DNA from: CAYXLI01 sp964464925
Lineage (GTDB): Bacteria > Acidobacteriota > Terriglobia > Bryobacterales > Bryobacteraceae
Assembly (NCBI GenBank): GCA_964464925.1
Contig: CAYXLI010000008.1
Coordinates: 186,001-250,000, forward strand
Direction: 5' to 3'
Length of the DNA stretch: 64,000 nt
Shown piece by piece: positions 34,975-44,132 of this stretch. The stretch's first letter is position 1; each line of letters begins with the position of its first letter. The position numbers and the translations under genes are program-made. The notes under the pieces are model-generated. The model worked only from the letters and a program-made list of their open reading frames with translations. It was not told the origin of the DNA and did not search any database.

Positions 34975-36426
34975 ATGGCCTGGAACGCTACCATCGGAAC
35001 GAAATTATTGTTAAGCACCTCTGGCATGTTGGCATTGGTGCTGCTAACCGGTATTACATCGCTAAAAATCAACAGTGACCTTGGCCGTGATCTCGATCAG
35101 GCCATCAACGTAACAGCAAAGAAAGAACTCCTCGCGGGCCAAATCAGCACAGGTGCGTCTGACATGACTGCACTGGAACGCGGCATCGCATTCAGCACAG
35201 TCCTGCAACAGCCGGACAAGGCGGCAGCGTTCAAGTCCTCCTACCGGGACGCCGAAGACCGGGTGAGAACGGCTCTGCAGTCCTTCCGGCTGCTTCCGAA
35301 TGACGACCGCAGCCGGCTGGAGCTCGATGCCCTGCAGCGGGAGTTCGATTTTCTTCAAGGCGCACATGCGGACATGCTCCGGTTGCTTTCGAAACAGCAG
35401 ATGGACCTTGCTCTGGCCGCTTTCGATGAGACATTATTGCCCCACCTCAACGCAATGAGCACTCGGGCGAAGGCGCTCGTGGACGTGCAGGTTGCTCAAT
35501 TGAGCGCGGTCGCCGCCGGGGCAGCCTCCACTTCCGGGGCCAGCAAATGGATCATTGCCGGAGCAATTTTGTTATGTGCGATAGCAGGAAGCCTTGCGCT
35601 GCTGGGCGCGCGCTCCACGTCGCGTACTCTTCGCGTTGTGACCACGAAAATGGCGAACGCGTCCGCAGAGGTCTCCAGCGCCGCCGGACAGATTTCGAGT
35701 GCCAGCCGCTCGCTTGCCGAGGGCGCGTCTCACCAGGCGGAATCGCTCGATTCGACCACGGTGGCCAGCCATGAGATGAGTTCGATGACGCAGCAGAACG
35801 CAAGCAACGCCCGTCAGGTGACCGCACTGATCGCCGACGTAGACCGCCAGGTGAGTGATGCGAATACAAGCCTTGACCAGATGGTGGCCAGCATGAACGG
35901 CATCACATCTTCCAGCGAAAAGATCGCCCGCATTATTCAGGTCATCGACGAGATCTCGTTCCAGACCAACCTGCTCGCGTTGAACGCCGCAGTGGAAGCC
36001 GCACGCGCCGGTGAAGCCGGTATGGGGTTTGCCGTGGTCGCCGAAGAGGTCCGCAATCTGGCGCACCGTTGCGCTCAGGCAGCCAGTGATACGGCCCAAC
36101 TCATCCAGGCGTCCATCACCAGCTCGGCCGAGGGCAAACACAAACTCGACATGATGGCGGGCGCTATTCGCAGCATCACCAAGAGCGCTGCAGAAGCCCG
36201 CCAGCTGGTCGAAGAAGTGAACAGTGGCAGCCAGGAGCAGGCGCGAGGAATCGAGAACGTGGTTCAAGCGCTCTCGCGTGTGCAGCAGATTACGCAACAG
36301 GCCGCTGCCAGTGCGGAAGAGAGTGCCAGCGCCAGCGCCTCCATGCTGGATCAGTCCGCCACGATGCAGGAGGTCGTGCAGCAGCTTGTAGCGATCGTCG
36401 GAAGCGGCGGCGAATCCCGTCACTGA
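34975..36426 (+). CDS. Methyl-accepting chemotaxis protein
   Basis: A 483-residue chemoreceptor: one N-terminal membrane helix (about 8-28), a periplasmic four-helix-like sensor (30-180), a second helix (WIIAGAILLCAIAGSLALL, about 188-208), and a signalling coil. The hairpin tip is ISFQTNLLALNAAVEAARAG, then GFAVVAEEVRNLAHR, both highly conserved. A HAMP domain is not obvious. No CheR-docking pentapeptide at the C-terminus (ends GGESRH). No che genes are near, so it is an orphan receptor, preceded by the TonB-C gene. Confidence 0.93.
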   Translation: MAWNATIGTKLLLSTSGMLALVLLTGITSLKINSDLGRDLDQAINVTAKKELLAGQISTGASDMTALERGIAFSTVLQQPDKAAAFKSSYRDAEDRVRTALQSFRLLPNDDRSRLELDALQREFDFLQGAHADMLRLLSKQQMDLALAAFDETLLPHLNAMSTRAKALVDVQVAQLSAVAAGAASTSGASKWIIAGAILLCAIAGSLALLGARSTSRTLRVVTTKMANASAEVSSAAGQISSASRSLAEGASHQAESLDSTTVASHEMSSMTQQNASNARQVTALIADVDRQVSDANTSLDQMVASMNGITSSSEKIARIIQVIDEISFQTNLLALNAAVEAARAGEAGMGFAVVAEEVRNLAHRCAQAASDTAQLIQASITSSAEGKHKLDMMAGAIRSITKSAAEARQLVEEVNSGSQEQARGIENVVQALSRVQQITQQAAASAEESASASASMLDQSATMQEVVQQLVAIVGSGGESRH

Positions 36427-36430
36427 ACCT

Positions 36431-36461
36431 CGGCGGCACGTTGCTTGTTATAATGCCGCCG
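36431..36461 (+). promoter_or_regulatory. Palindrome enclosing a consensus -10 box
   Basis: CGGCGGCA (36431-36438) and TGCCGCCG (36454-36461) form a perfect 8-bp inverted repeat with a 15-base spacer. TATAAT at 36449-36454 lies at its right edge, only 14 bases before the ATG at 36469. It may be the promoter and operator of the RraA-like gene, giving a near-leaderless transcript, or a stem-loop at the end of the chemoreceptor gene. No good -35 is visible. Confidence 0.4.
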
Positions 36462-36468
36462 AATCATC

Positions 36469-37194
36469 ATGAAGCTGACTCGGTTTCTAGTACCCACTCT
36501 CTTATTAGGAGCGGCCACCCTGACCTGGCTGGCCGCTCAACCTTCCGGAGATCCTCTCATTGAAGGCCTGCGGCTCGTCGAAGTCGCCTCTGTAGCGGAT
36601 GCTATGGAGCAGCTTTACGGCCAGCGCATGTACATGAATCATCAGATGCGCCCCCTCTTCATGTCGAAGTTCGCAGGGCCGGCCGTGACCGTCAAACTCA
36701 AGAAGGAAGAGCATAAGGATGGTGCTCCCGCCTCCCAGGGCATGCTCGATGCGATCGATGCTGCGCCGCCCGGTTCCGTATACGTTATGTCTGTAGAAGA
36801 CGGCTCCGATATCGCCGGAATGGGCGGCCTCATGGCAACAGCCATGAAGGTGCGCGCCTTCGCCGGCGCGATCATCGATGGCGGCATCCGCGACACGCCG
36901 CAAATCACGCGCCTCCAGTTTCCGGTCTTCAGTACTGGCGTCGTACCGTCTACGTCCATCAATCACTACCGTTTTGCCGGTACGAACGTCCCGATCACCT
37001 GCGCAGGAGTCCGCGTCAACGGTGGCGATATCATCGTGGCCGACAATGACGGCGTGGCTGTTGTTCCTCGTGCAAGAGCCGCTGAAGTGCTGAAGAAAGC
37101 CCAGGAACTCGACGACACGGAACATCGCATGCTCCCCTTCATCGAAAAGTTCAAATCCATTAAGGAAGCCGTCGCTAAGTTCGGCCGTATTTAG
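36469..37194 (+). CDS. Exported RraA/HMG-aldolase-like protein
   Basis: A 241-residue protein with an N-terminal hydrophobic signal (FLVPTLLLGAATLTWLAAQ) and then an RraA-like domain. The family core G-[DG]-LMAT-A.....G.V.DG..RD is present as GGLMATAMKVRAFAGAIIDG followed by GIRD, and the closing GDIIVADNDGVAVVP is typical. Family members are divalent-metal 4-hydroxy-4-methyl-2-oxoglutarate aldolases or RNase E inhibitors, all cytoplasmic. A signal peptide is unexpected. The catalytic Arg and Asp (IRD) are kept, so an aldolase or decarboxylase role outside the cytoplasm is possible. Confidence 0.82.
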   Translation: MKLTRFLVPTLLLGAATLTWLAAQPSGDPLIEGLRLVEVASVADAMEQLYGQRMYMNHQMRPLFMSKFAGPAVTVKLKKEEHKDGAPASQGMLDAIDAAPPGSVYVMSVEDGSDIAGMGGLMATAMKVRAFAGAIIDGGIRDTPQITRLQFPVFSTGVVPSTSINHYRFAGTNVPITCAGVRVNGGDIIVADNDGVAVVPRARAAEVLKKAQELDDTEHRMLPFIEKFKSIKEAVAKFGRI

Positions 37195-37211
37195 CGGTGC
37201 CGCCGCCGGAC

Positions 37212-37859
37212 CTAATTCTCACCGGAGATCAGTCCTGCCTGCGTCCACAACTTCTTCAATGCGAAAGGCAGTGGGATTGGCTTGGTCGTGTCGTAGTGCT
37301 CCGGTTGTCTCGCCGCCACTGCCTCTATGACCTTCTGCACAACCACGGACGGCAGCGCGACGCCCTGGAAATACGCCTTCTCTACTTCAAATGTCGCTTT
37401 GGCGTTCTGAACATGGAACCGCACGTCTACCCATACGGTCTTCTGGCCCGTCAGAACGGGCCGCAGCAGTTTCGGAATCAGTCCCGGCCGCATCCTCTCG
37501 ACTTCGTCGAAATCAATCAGAGTGAAAGTGGAAACGTAGTTTGCCGGAAAGAACCGCACAGTCACACTTTTCAACCCAGGCCGCGGCGTCATTCGGAGCG
37601 TTTCTGACAGGTAAGAGTTCACCTCACCCTGAGGCAGGTCAAACTTGACGCGATCCGCCGGCCGGCCCTCGGCTTTCGCAAACTCCGCCTGCCGTAGATG
37701 GCCGAATAATGTGAGCATTCGTTGAACGGTCACATCCTTTGCCGCATCTGCGTAGAGAACCGGGACGCTGAGTGCCGCTACGTAGGCGATGCAGCGAAAA
37801 TTCACCTCTCCATCGTAGCCGACCGGAGATGCGTGTTGAGAAAAAACATCCGCCGCCAA
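37212..37859 (-). CDS. Conserved hypothetical exported protein
   Basis: 215 residues in the longest frame. A hydrophobic stretch (CIAYVAALSVPVLYADA) near residue 22-38 suggests a signal peptide, in which case the true start may be the GTG at 37805. The rest is a mixed alpha/beta domain with two amphipathic beta segments (LKSVTVRFFPANYVSTFTLI, KTVWVDVRFHVQNAKATFEV) and a closing helix. I do not recognise a family; the pattern of alternating beta strands resembles lipid-binding or DUF-type periplasmic proteins. It is convergent with the RraA-like gene (17 bp). Confidence 0.6.
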   Translation of the reverse strand: MAADVFSQHASPVGYDGEVNFRCIAYVAALSVPVLYADAAKDVTVQRMLTLFGHLRQAEFAKAEGRPADRVKFDLPQGEVNSYLSETLRMTPRPGLKSVTVRFFPANYVSTFTLIDFDEVERMRPGLIPKLLRPVLTGQKTVWVDVRFHVQNAKATFEVEKAYFQGVALPSVVVQKVIEAVAARQPEHYDTTKPIPLPFALKKLWTQAGLISGEN

Positions 37860-37911
37860 GGTGCAGAAGAGGCTCTCATATGCTATTCTGACTGATGTAC
37901 GTCGTTCAGAC

Positions 37912-37988
<77 letters not shown>

Positions 37989-38081
37989 ATTCTTTCCTCT
38001 TGAACGTCGTTTCCGCTCTTTCATTGGTAGTTGTAGAATTCTAGAGTGTCAGCGCGCTCCCCGCGCCTTGAGAAGCCTTTC

Positions 38082-38378
38082 ATGACTGATCCACTCACTC
38101 CTCCTAAGATTCAGCTCTCCACCTCGGCCGAATACCGCGAGAGCTACGCCAACAGCGTGCAGGTCCGGGCAAATCTCTGGGATTTTTTCCTCCTGTTCGG
38201 CACGCTGAACCAGACAGCGCCTGACGCCGTCGCCATCCAGAATTTCCAGGGCATCTACTTCAGCCCCCAGCAGGCAAAAGCTCTTCTGAACGTACTTCAG
38301 CAGAACATCAACCAGTACGAAGCCACCTTCGGCGAAATTCGCCTCGAGCCGCAGTCCCAGGGCAACACGATTCAGTAG
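38082..38378 (+). CDS. DUF3467 family protein
   Basis: 98 residues from the ATG at 38082; the frame extends 12 codons further upstream without a better start. STSAEYRESYANSVQVRANLWDF and FGTLNQTAPDAV, then IYFSPQQAKALLNVLQQNI, match DUF3467, a family of small proteins of unknown role. Next gene starts 6 bp later, so it may be co-transcribed with the GT-C gene. Confidence 0.82.
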   Translation: MTDPLTPPKIQLSTSAEYRESYANSVQVRANLWDFFLLFGTLNQTAPDAVAIQNFQGIYFSPQQAKALLNVLQQNINQYEATFGEIRLEPQSQGNTIQ

Positions 38379-38384
38379 CGAACG

Positions 38385-39911
38385 GTGTCTACGCCGCCGC
38401 GTGGTCCAAAGCTAGCAACTTACGGCTTTTTCTTCTGCGCTTTTGCGCTCACGCTCATTCTGCTTCATGCGCCGTTCCTGACCCTTCCCTACTTCTGGGA
38501 TGAAATGGGCCAGTTCGTACCGGCCGCCCTCGACATCTTCCGCGACAACGCCTGGATTCCTCACTCGACAGTCCCCAACGTGCACCCTCCGGGCGTCATG
38601 GTTTATCTCGCCTTGGTCTGGTCTTTGTTCGGCTACTCGATCCTGGCGACTCGGTGCGCCATGATCGCACTTGCTGCCGCCGGTATTCTCGCGACCTTCC
38701 TGCTTTCCATCGAACTCTGCCGCGGTCTTCGCGGGACTCCGGCATTCGCTCCGGTCTTGCTCCTGTTCGCCAGTCCTCTGTTCTACACGCAGTCTATGAT
38801 GGCGCAGCTCGACATGCCGGCCATGGTCTTCACACTTTTCGCTCTTCTTCTGTTCCTGCAGGACCGCATCGTCTCATCAGCCCTGGTCTGCGTGGTGCTG
38901 GTGATGATGAAAGAAACCGGCGCGTTGGTTCCGGTTCTGTTCGTCTTGTGGCTGCTAAGGGAAAAACGGCCGCGGGATGCCATGGCATTTCTGCCGTCAT
39001 TCATTCTGCTCGCCATCTGGCTATTTCTGCTGAAGCAGCATACAGGCCAACTATTCGGAGATCGCGGATTCACCCATTACAACCTCTGGTTTCCTCTCCA
39101 TCCTGTCCGTCTCGCAACTTCCCTCCTGCGCCGCATGTTTTACGTCTTCATTGACAACTGGCACTGGGTTGGAACCATAGCGGTTATTTACGCCTGGCGC
39201 CGTACGGAGGTGTTTCGCACACGAGCCTGGGCCCTGGCCGGCTCCTTTGCCGCGCTTCATGTCCTGATGGTGTCCGTCCTCGGGGGAGCCACTTTGGAGC
39301 GCTACCTTCTACCTGCGCTCCCGGTCTTCTACATTGCCGTGGGCGCGGCCTGGACCACGATGCCCAAAGTCCGTGCCCGGTGGTCGTTCGTAGTTCTGTT
39401 GTGCGGTTTGATTGGAGGGCTCTTCTGGAATCCGCCTTGGCCATCCCCGTTTGAGAATAACCTGGCGGCAGTAGACTTCGTTCGCCTGCAGAAAGAAGCC
39501 GCCGAATTCGTCGAGGCAAACTATCCGGGAAAAGTCGTCGCGAGCGCGTGGCCATTCCCTGATGCGCTACGCCGTCCGGAGTTCGGTTATGTCACCAGAC
39601 CGATGCAGACCAAAGGGATCGAGGATTTCCATCTCTCCACGGTACTCGCGCTGCAATCGGCTCCCCCGCCCGTGTTTGTTCTCTACTCACGGACCTGGGA
39701 ACCGGAATGGGGCATTCTACGATCTGCCTTCATCCGCGAGTTTCTGACCCGCTATTATCTGTACGAACCACAGATCACCGGCGCGGAAATTACTACGGCT
39801 CTCGGCCTGGTTCCAGCCGGCCGATGGGAGCGCCGGGGCCAATGGATTGAGGTATTCGCAAAACCAGGCGCGAACGAGCCCGTGCTGGTTCAACTGCATC
39901 CGCCTCGTTAG
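38385..39911 (+). CDS. GT-C/PMT-like membrane glycosyltransferase
   Basis: 508 residues, GTG start at 38385. About ten membrane helices; the first loop contains LPYFWDEMGQFVPAALDI, with the D-E pair in the position of the catalytic acid of PMT/ArnT-type enzymes. VHPPGVMVYLALVW and MMAQLDMPAMVFTLFALLLF are typical of the family. These enzymes move a sugar from polyprenyl phosphate to a periplasmic acceptor. The soluble tail of about 120 residues is not the domain shared by the proteins at 14.7-25 kb. Acceptor unknown. Confidence 0.82.
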   Translation: MSTPPRGPKLATYGFFFCAFALTLILLHAPFLTLPYFWDEMGQFVPAALDIFRDNAWIPHSTVPNVHPPGVMVYLALVWSLFGYSILATRCAMIALAAAGILATFLLSIELCRGLRGTPAFAPVLLLFASPLFYTQSMMAQLDMPAMVFTLFALLLFLQDRIVSSALVCVVLVMMKETGALVPVLFVLWLLREKRPRDAMAFLPSFILLAIWLFLLKQHTGQLFGDRGFTHYNLWFPLHPVRLATSLLRRMFYVFIDNWHWVGTIAVIYAWRRTEVFRTRAWALAGSFAALHVLMVSVLGGATLERYLLPALPVFYIAVGAAWTTMPKVRARWSFVVLLCGLIGGLFWNPPWPSPFENNLAAVDFVRLQKEAAEFVEANYPGKVVASAWPFPDALRRPEFGYVTRPMQTKGIEDFHLSTVLALQSAPPPVFVLYSRTWEPEWGILRSAFIREFLTRYYLYEPQITGAEITTALGLVPAGRWERRGQWIEVFAKPGANEPVLVQLHPPR

Positions 39912-39913
39912 AC

Positions 39914-41575
39914 TTACTTCGTCCAGCTTGTTGTATCCGCTCCAGCCGGCGCCATCTTCTTCATGTGCTCCGCAAAGACCGGCAGATAGAACTGCTCGAT
40001 CGTTTGACCCTTCGGGATCAGGCCCGCCCAGCAGTGCGGCTGGTTATTTCCATACTCGATACTGCCGCCGTAGTAAGGACCCTTCCCGGGCATCTTCGTA
40101 CTCTCGAGGAATTCCTCCAGAAATCCGGCCGCGGTCTCGAGATAAAACGTGTCTTTCGTCCCCATCTTGACGTGGATCTTTCCCACCAGACGCGGCCCAA
40201 TCGCCTCCCAATTATTCTTCAAACGGGCAGTCAGGTCGAAGTGCTCCTCCCAATATTTGGCGACATCGGGATGGATATCGCCAGTCGCAGCATCCCATAG
40301 CCGCGCCGGATATCCATCCTTGCCCACCGGACCAAACGTCGCATGGAACGCGTCCATCTGCCCGCCTGACCTCCCTTTTTCACCCAGCACGTGCTCCAAT
40401 TTGCTGAAGCTCTCCATAGTGGCGAGCAGCCGTCCATCCGCATACCGCCCTACCGGCTTGGGCATCCTACCGAACGGTCCGATGTCGAAATACGCATTCC
40501 GGTCTTTGTACACGTTGATCGTCTGGAACGCATGGAAGTCCACCGGGTCCGGGCAGAAGCTCCACGTCCCGCCGAAGTAGTCCGGATAGAACACCTGTTC
40601 CGCCAGCGTCATCCATCCGCCGGTCGACCCACCGAACAGCACGCGAGCCCACGGCTCCCCAATGGCCCGGAACTCTTGTTCCAACGCCGGATAGAACTCC
40701 TTCGTCAACGCATCTCCGTATGGCCCCATGTTCGCCGAGTTCACACCATACGAATCGTCGTAATAAGGCGTCGGATGCTGTGTCAGCACCACCAGCATCT
40801 TCGGCAAACGGCCGCCAGACCAGTCCTGATAGAAGCGGTATCCCATCACGGCGTATTCGCGCATCGGGCCGTCGTCAGCGGGCGGCTCCTCCCGGAAACT
40901 GCGGAACTGCGCAGGAAAATGGCCCTGGTTGAACGCCACTGGATATTTCTGAGCCACATTCTCATCGAAACCCGGCGGCACCAGCACGATCGCGCTTAGA
41001 TAAACCGGACGGCCCCAAAACTCTGTCAGCATCTTGCTCTGCATGCGGAAGTGCCGGATATATTTCGTATCCTTCTGCTCAGGTATCGGCGGGATCACCT
41101 CCGACATCTCGATCGCAATCGCATCATTGCCGCTAATGCTGATTTGTTGTGCCTTGCTGTACAGATTGCCCGGCGACCGGTTCCACTGCTGTCCTTCGCC
41201 GTTGTCCCATGGCACCTTCAAAGTGTGGCCATCGGACCGCTTCACAGTCTCATAAACATTCAGTACAGCCTGCACCGAATACGTGCCGATCTTCAAGTCG
41301 CGCACGCTGGCCAGCGGATAGCCCTCGGTGTTTTCGTCGATACGGACCATCTGGCCCGGCTTCCAGTTTTCGACATCCATGCCGTAGATCTGCGCGGTAG
41401 AAACATCCCACGCCACCTGAAACCGGGGTTCCGGCTGCGGTTTGGTCGCGACCACCAGGATCAGCCGTCCATCCACCGGCGTCGCTCGTGCTGAGGCAGG
41501 GAATCGTATTTCGAACCGGGGAGCCGCGCTGATCAACGCTGCCGTAATCAGCAGGAGGTAGGCTTTCGCAAACAT
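39914..41575 (-). CDS. Exported alpha/beta-hydrolase (esterase-like) protein
   Basis: 553 residues with an N-terminal signal peptide (MFAKAYLLLITAALISAAP). About 20-170 is a beta-rich N-terminal domain, and about 190-540 is an esterase-D-like alpha/beta hydrolase: VYLSAIVLVPPGFDENVAQ, nucleophile elbow LFGGSTGGW (GxSxG), a late aspartate region MGTKDTFYLE and a histidine in NQPHCW. Substrate unknown. It is convergent with the GT-C gene, with a 2-bp gap. Confidence 0.75.
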   Translation of the reverse strand: MFAKAYLLLITAALISAAPRFEIRFPASARATPVDGRLILVVATKPQPEPRFQVAWDVSTAQIYGMDVENWKPGQMVRIDENTEGYPLASVRDLKIGTYSVQAVLNVYETVKRSDGHTLKVPWDNGEGQQWNRSPGNLYSKAQQISISGNDAIAIEMSEVIPPIPEQKDTKYIRHFRMQSKMLTEFWGRPVYLSAIVLVPPGFDENVAQKYPVAFNQGHFPAQFRSFREEPPADDGPMREYAVMGYRFYQDWSGGRLPKMLVVLTQHPTPYYDDSYGVNSANMGPYGDALTKEFYPALEQEFRAIGEPWARVLFGGSTGGWMTLAEQVFYPDYFGGTWSFCPDPVDFHAFQTINVYKDRNAYFDIGPFGRMPKPVGRYADGRLLATMESFSKLEHVLGEKGRSGGQMDAFHATFGPVGKDGYPARLWDAATGDIHPDVAKYWEEHFDLTARLKNNWEAIGPRLVGKIHVKMGTKDTFYLETAAGFLEEFLESTKMPGKGPYYGGSIEYGNNQPHCWAGLIPKGQTIEQFYLPVFAEHMKKMAPAGADTTSWTK

Positions 41576-41617
41576 ACACCACAGTATAGGCTTCGGGAGT
41601 GTTACCGTGGCTTCTAG

Positions 41618-43165
41618 ATGTCAGCCAATCGAATGGAAGAAGTGCGCCGCAGGCATGCTGCCGCGCTCGCAGGCGGAGGTGAGGAGCGCCGCAAGAAGCA
41701 GCACAAAGACGGTAAGCTCTCGGCGCGTGAGCGAATCGATCTGCTGCTCGACGAGGATACGTTTCAGGAGATCGACGCGCTCGTGCGCCATCGCTGCCGC
41801 GATTTCGGGATGGAAGATCAGGTCATCGACGGAGACGGCTTCATCACCGGCCACGGCTTGATTCATGGCCGCCCCGCCTACGTGTTTGCGCAGGATTTCA
41901 CCGTCCTCGGCGGGTCGCTTTCGGAGTCGAATGCGCAAAAAATCGTCAAGATCATGGATCTGGCGCTGAAGACCGGCGCTCCCGTGATCGGCCTGAACGA
42001 TTCCGGCGGAGCCCGCATCCAGGAAGGCGTGCTATCGCTCGGCGGCTATGCGGACATTTTCCTCCGCAACACGCTTTCGAGCGGCGTGGTGCCGCAGATC
42101 TCAGCCATCATGGGGCCGTGCGCCGGCGGCGCCGTATACTCACCCGCGCTGACTGATTTCATCTTCATGGTGGATAAGAGCAGCTACATGTTTGTCACGG
42201 GTCCGGACGTGATCAAGACCGTCACGCACGAAGATGTGACGAAAGAGCGTCTTGGCGGCGGCTTCACGCACAATGCCACCAGCGGCGTAGCGCACTTCCT
42301 CGCGCACACCGATGCGGATTGCCTGCGCTCCATCCGCGAATTGATGACCTTCCTTCCCCAGAACAATCAGGAAGACCCTCCACGCCGGCCTTGTCACGAC
42401 CCTGTCTCGCGTCAGGACCCAGCGCTCGATAGCATCGTTCCCGCCGAATCCAACCTGCCTTACGACATCAAGGATGTGATCCGCGCTGTGGTGGATGAGG
42501 AGTACTTCTTCGAAGTGCAGGAGCACTTCGCGCGCAATATCGTGATTGGCTTCGCCCGGTTCGATGGCCGGCCGGTGGGAATCGTCGCAAACCAGCCAGC
42601 CTTCCTCGCCGGCTGTCTCGACATCGATTCGTCCACCAAGGGCGCCCGCTTCGTCCGGTTCTGCGACGCCTTTAATATTCCAATCGTGACCTTTGAAGAT
42701 GTGCCCGGCTTCCTCCCCGGGACAACGCAGGAGTTCGGGGGCATTATTCGGCACGGCGCGAAGCTCCTCTTCGCCTATGCGGAAGCTACCGTCCCGAAGA
42801 TCACAATCATTACGCGCAAGGCTTACGGCGGAGCCTACTGTGTGATGGGCTCGAAGCACCTGCGCACAGACATAAACTTCGCGTGGCCTTCCGCCGAGAT
42901 TGCTGTCATGGGAGCCGAAGGCGCCGTAAACATCGTCTATCGCCGCGAGCTATCCGGCCTCAAAGACCCAGCCGCGCTCCGCGACCGCAAAATTGCCGAA
43001 TTCAAAGACCGCTTCGCCAGCCCGTTCGTCGCCGCCGAGCGCGGCTTCATCGACGATGTGATTGAGCCCCGGCAAACTCGCCCCAAGGTCATCCGCGCGC
43101 TCCAACTGCTCGAGACCAAGGTCGACACCATGCCTCGCAAAAAACACGGCAACATGCCGCTCTAA
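41618..43165 (+). CDS. pccB: Acyl-CoA carboxylase carboxyltransferase subunit (propionyl-CoA type)
   Basis: A 515-residue biotin-dependent carboxyltransferase that passes CO2 from carboxybiotin to an acyl-CoA. N-terminal half: KLSARERIDLLLDEDTFQEI, VFAQDFTVLGGSLSE, LNDSGGARIQEGV and ISAIMGPCAGGAVYSPALTD; C-terminal half: FDGRPVGIVANQPAFLAGC, FEDVPGFLPGTTQE and AYGGAYCVMGSKH. Length and motif order match PccB/MmdA. The alternative is the alpha subunit of a sodium-pumping decarboxylase. No biotin carboxylase or carrier gene is in the window. It faces away from the esterase. Confidence 0.9.
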   Translation: MSANRMEEVRRRHAAALAGGGEERRKKQHKDGKLSARERIDLLLDEDTFQEIDALVRHRCRDFGMEDQVIDGDGFITGHGLIHGRPAYVFAQDFTVLGGSLSESNAQKIVKIMDLALKTGAPVIGLNDSGGARIQEGVLSLGGYADIFLRNTLSSGVVPQISAIMGPCAGGAVYSPALTDFIFMVDKSSYMFVTGPDVIKTVTHEDVTKERLGGGFTHNATSGVAHFLAHTDADCLRSIRELMTFLPQNNQEDPPRRPCHDPVSRQDPALDSIVPAESNLPYDIKDVIRAVVDEEYFFEVQEHFARNIVIGFARFDGRPVGIVANQPAFLAGCLDIDSSTKGARFVRFCDAFNIPIVTFEDVPGFLPGTTQEFGGIIRHGAKLLFAYAEATVPKITIITRKAYGGAYCVMGSKHLRTDINFAWPSAEIAVMGAEGAVNIVYRRELSGLKDPAALRDRKIAEFKDRFASPFVAAERGFIDDVIEPRQTRPKVIRALQLLETKVDTMPRKKHGNMPL

Positions 43166-43171
43166 CGCGCA

Positions 43172-43561
43172 CTACTTGTGAGTATGAAATTCAGGCAGGC
43201 CGAGACGGGGAACAGTATTGCTCTCGAAGTCGAATTCAATCAGGACGGCGGGCTCCTTGCCCACTACCCAGGCGTCATGCCCCGGGTCGATGCAAACCAC
43301 CTGCGGAGCGGCCATCTCCAGAATGCACCCGTCGGCATACTCGACGTGAATCTGCCCACTTGCCAGAAAACCGACGTGCGCGTGCATGCAGTAATCTGTG
43401 CCCACAATCGGCTTCATGTGTTGAGACCAGCGAAATCCCGGCGGGTAGATCATCCGCTTTACACGGGCGGCCCCCGTCCGGAAGATATCTAGCTGAACTC
43501 CGGCTATTTCCCGGTGATCGGCACCTTCCAAGGGCTGCACCAGAACATTGGCATCGCTCAT
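43172..43561 (-). CDS. Cupin-like protein
   Basis: A 129-residue single-domain protein. WSQHMKPIVGTDYCMHAHVGFLASG and GCILEMAAPQVVCIDPGHDAWVV show the two motifs of a cupin barrel, with histidines (H48, H60, H62) able to bind a metal. Ligand and reaction unknown. Convergent with pccB, 6 bp apart. Confidence 0.72.
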   Translation of the reverse strand: MSDANVLVQPLEGADHREIAGVQLDIFRTGAARVKRMIYPPGFRWSQHMKPIVGTDYCMHAHVGFLASGQIHVEYADGCILEMAAPQVVCIDPGHDAWVVGKEPAVLIEFDFESNTVPRLGLPEFHTHK

Positions 43562-43579
43562 TCCTAGATAGTAACGCCG

Positions 43580-44092
43580 CTACTGGGTGGCTGAGGTGGG
43601 CCTGTACGCCTTTACGAAGCTCTGCATGGCCCACTCGAATCGGCTCATCCCGCAGGATCTTGCCTCGTCGAGTGCTTTGCCGTTTGGCCAACGGTCTTTC
43701 GAGATACGATAACAGGCCACTATTGTTCCCGTCCGGTCTGCGCCTCGCCTGCAATGAATGAATACGGGGCCCGCGGTTTTGTCATCCAAAACCGCCATTA
43801 CTCTTGCAATCTGCGCATCAGTGGGCGCACCGAAGTTGCTCATCGGGACGGCGATGTAATGCATCCCCACTGCCTCCACTTGTCCCTTCTCGGCCGCGCG
43901 ATTACCTTCGGATCGTAAATCGATCACCGTTTTCACGCCCATCTTGGCTAGGCTCTCAAATCCATCTCGTGTCGGCTGAGCCCCCCGGTAAATACGGTCG
44001 TTCACCTGGTGAAAGTTGGAGACACCCGCAACTTCTGTCCCGCCAAAGAGGGACAACGCTGCAAACCAGAAGACGCAGAGCGAACGCATCAT
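43580..44092 (-). CDS. Exported dual-specificity/tyrosine-phosphatase-like protein
   Basis: 170 residues from the ATG at 44092, preceded by GGGAAG. A signal peptide (MMRSLCVFWFAALSLFGG) is followed by a DSP domain. The P-loop reads VFIHCRRGADRTG (C-x5-R), with the general acid probably in the SNFGAPTD loop. Close to the Siw14/KptA group that removes phosphate from tyrosine, inositol pyrophosphates or sugars. Being exported, its substrate is probably not cytoplasmic phospho-protein. Lies 18 bp upstream of the cupin gene on the same strand. Confidence 0.83.
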   Translation of the reverse strand: MMRSLCVFWFAALSLFGGTEVAGVSNFHQVNDRIYRGAQPTRDGFESLAKMGVKTVIDLRSEGNRAAEKGQVEAVGMHYIAVPMSNFGAPTDAQIARVMAVLDDKTAGPVFIHCRRGADRTGTIVACYRISKDRWPNGKALDEARSCGMSRFEWAMQSFVKAYRPTSATQ

Positions 44093-44132
44093 AGATCTTC
44101 CCATTGGATACACCCGCCCGCTCATGCGTTCC

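Noticed and set aside
44093..44125. Upstream extension of the phosphatase frame
   Set aside because: The ATG at 44092 has a ribosome site and begins the signal peptide; the extra residues would block it.
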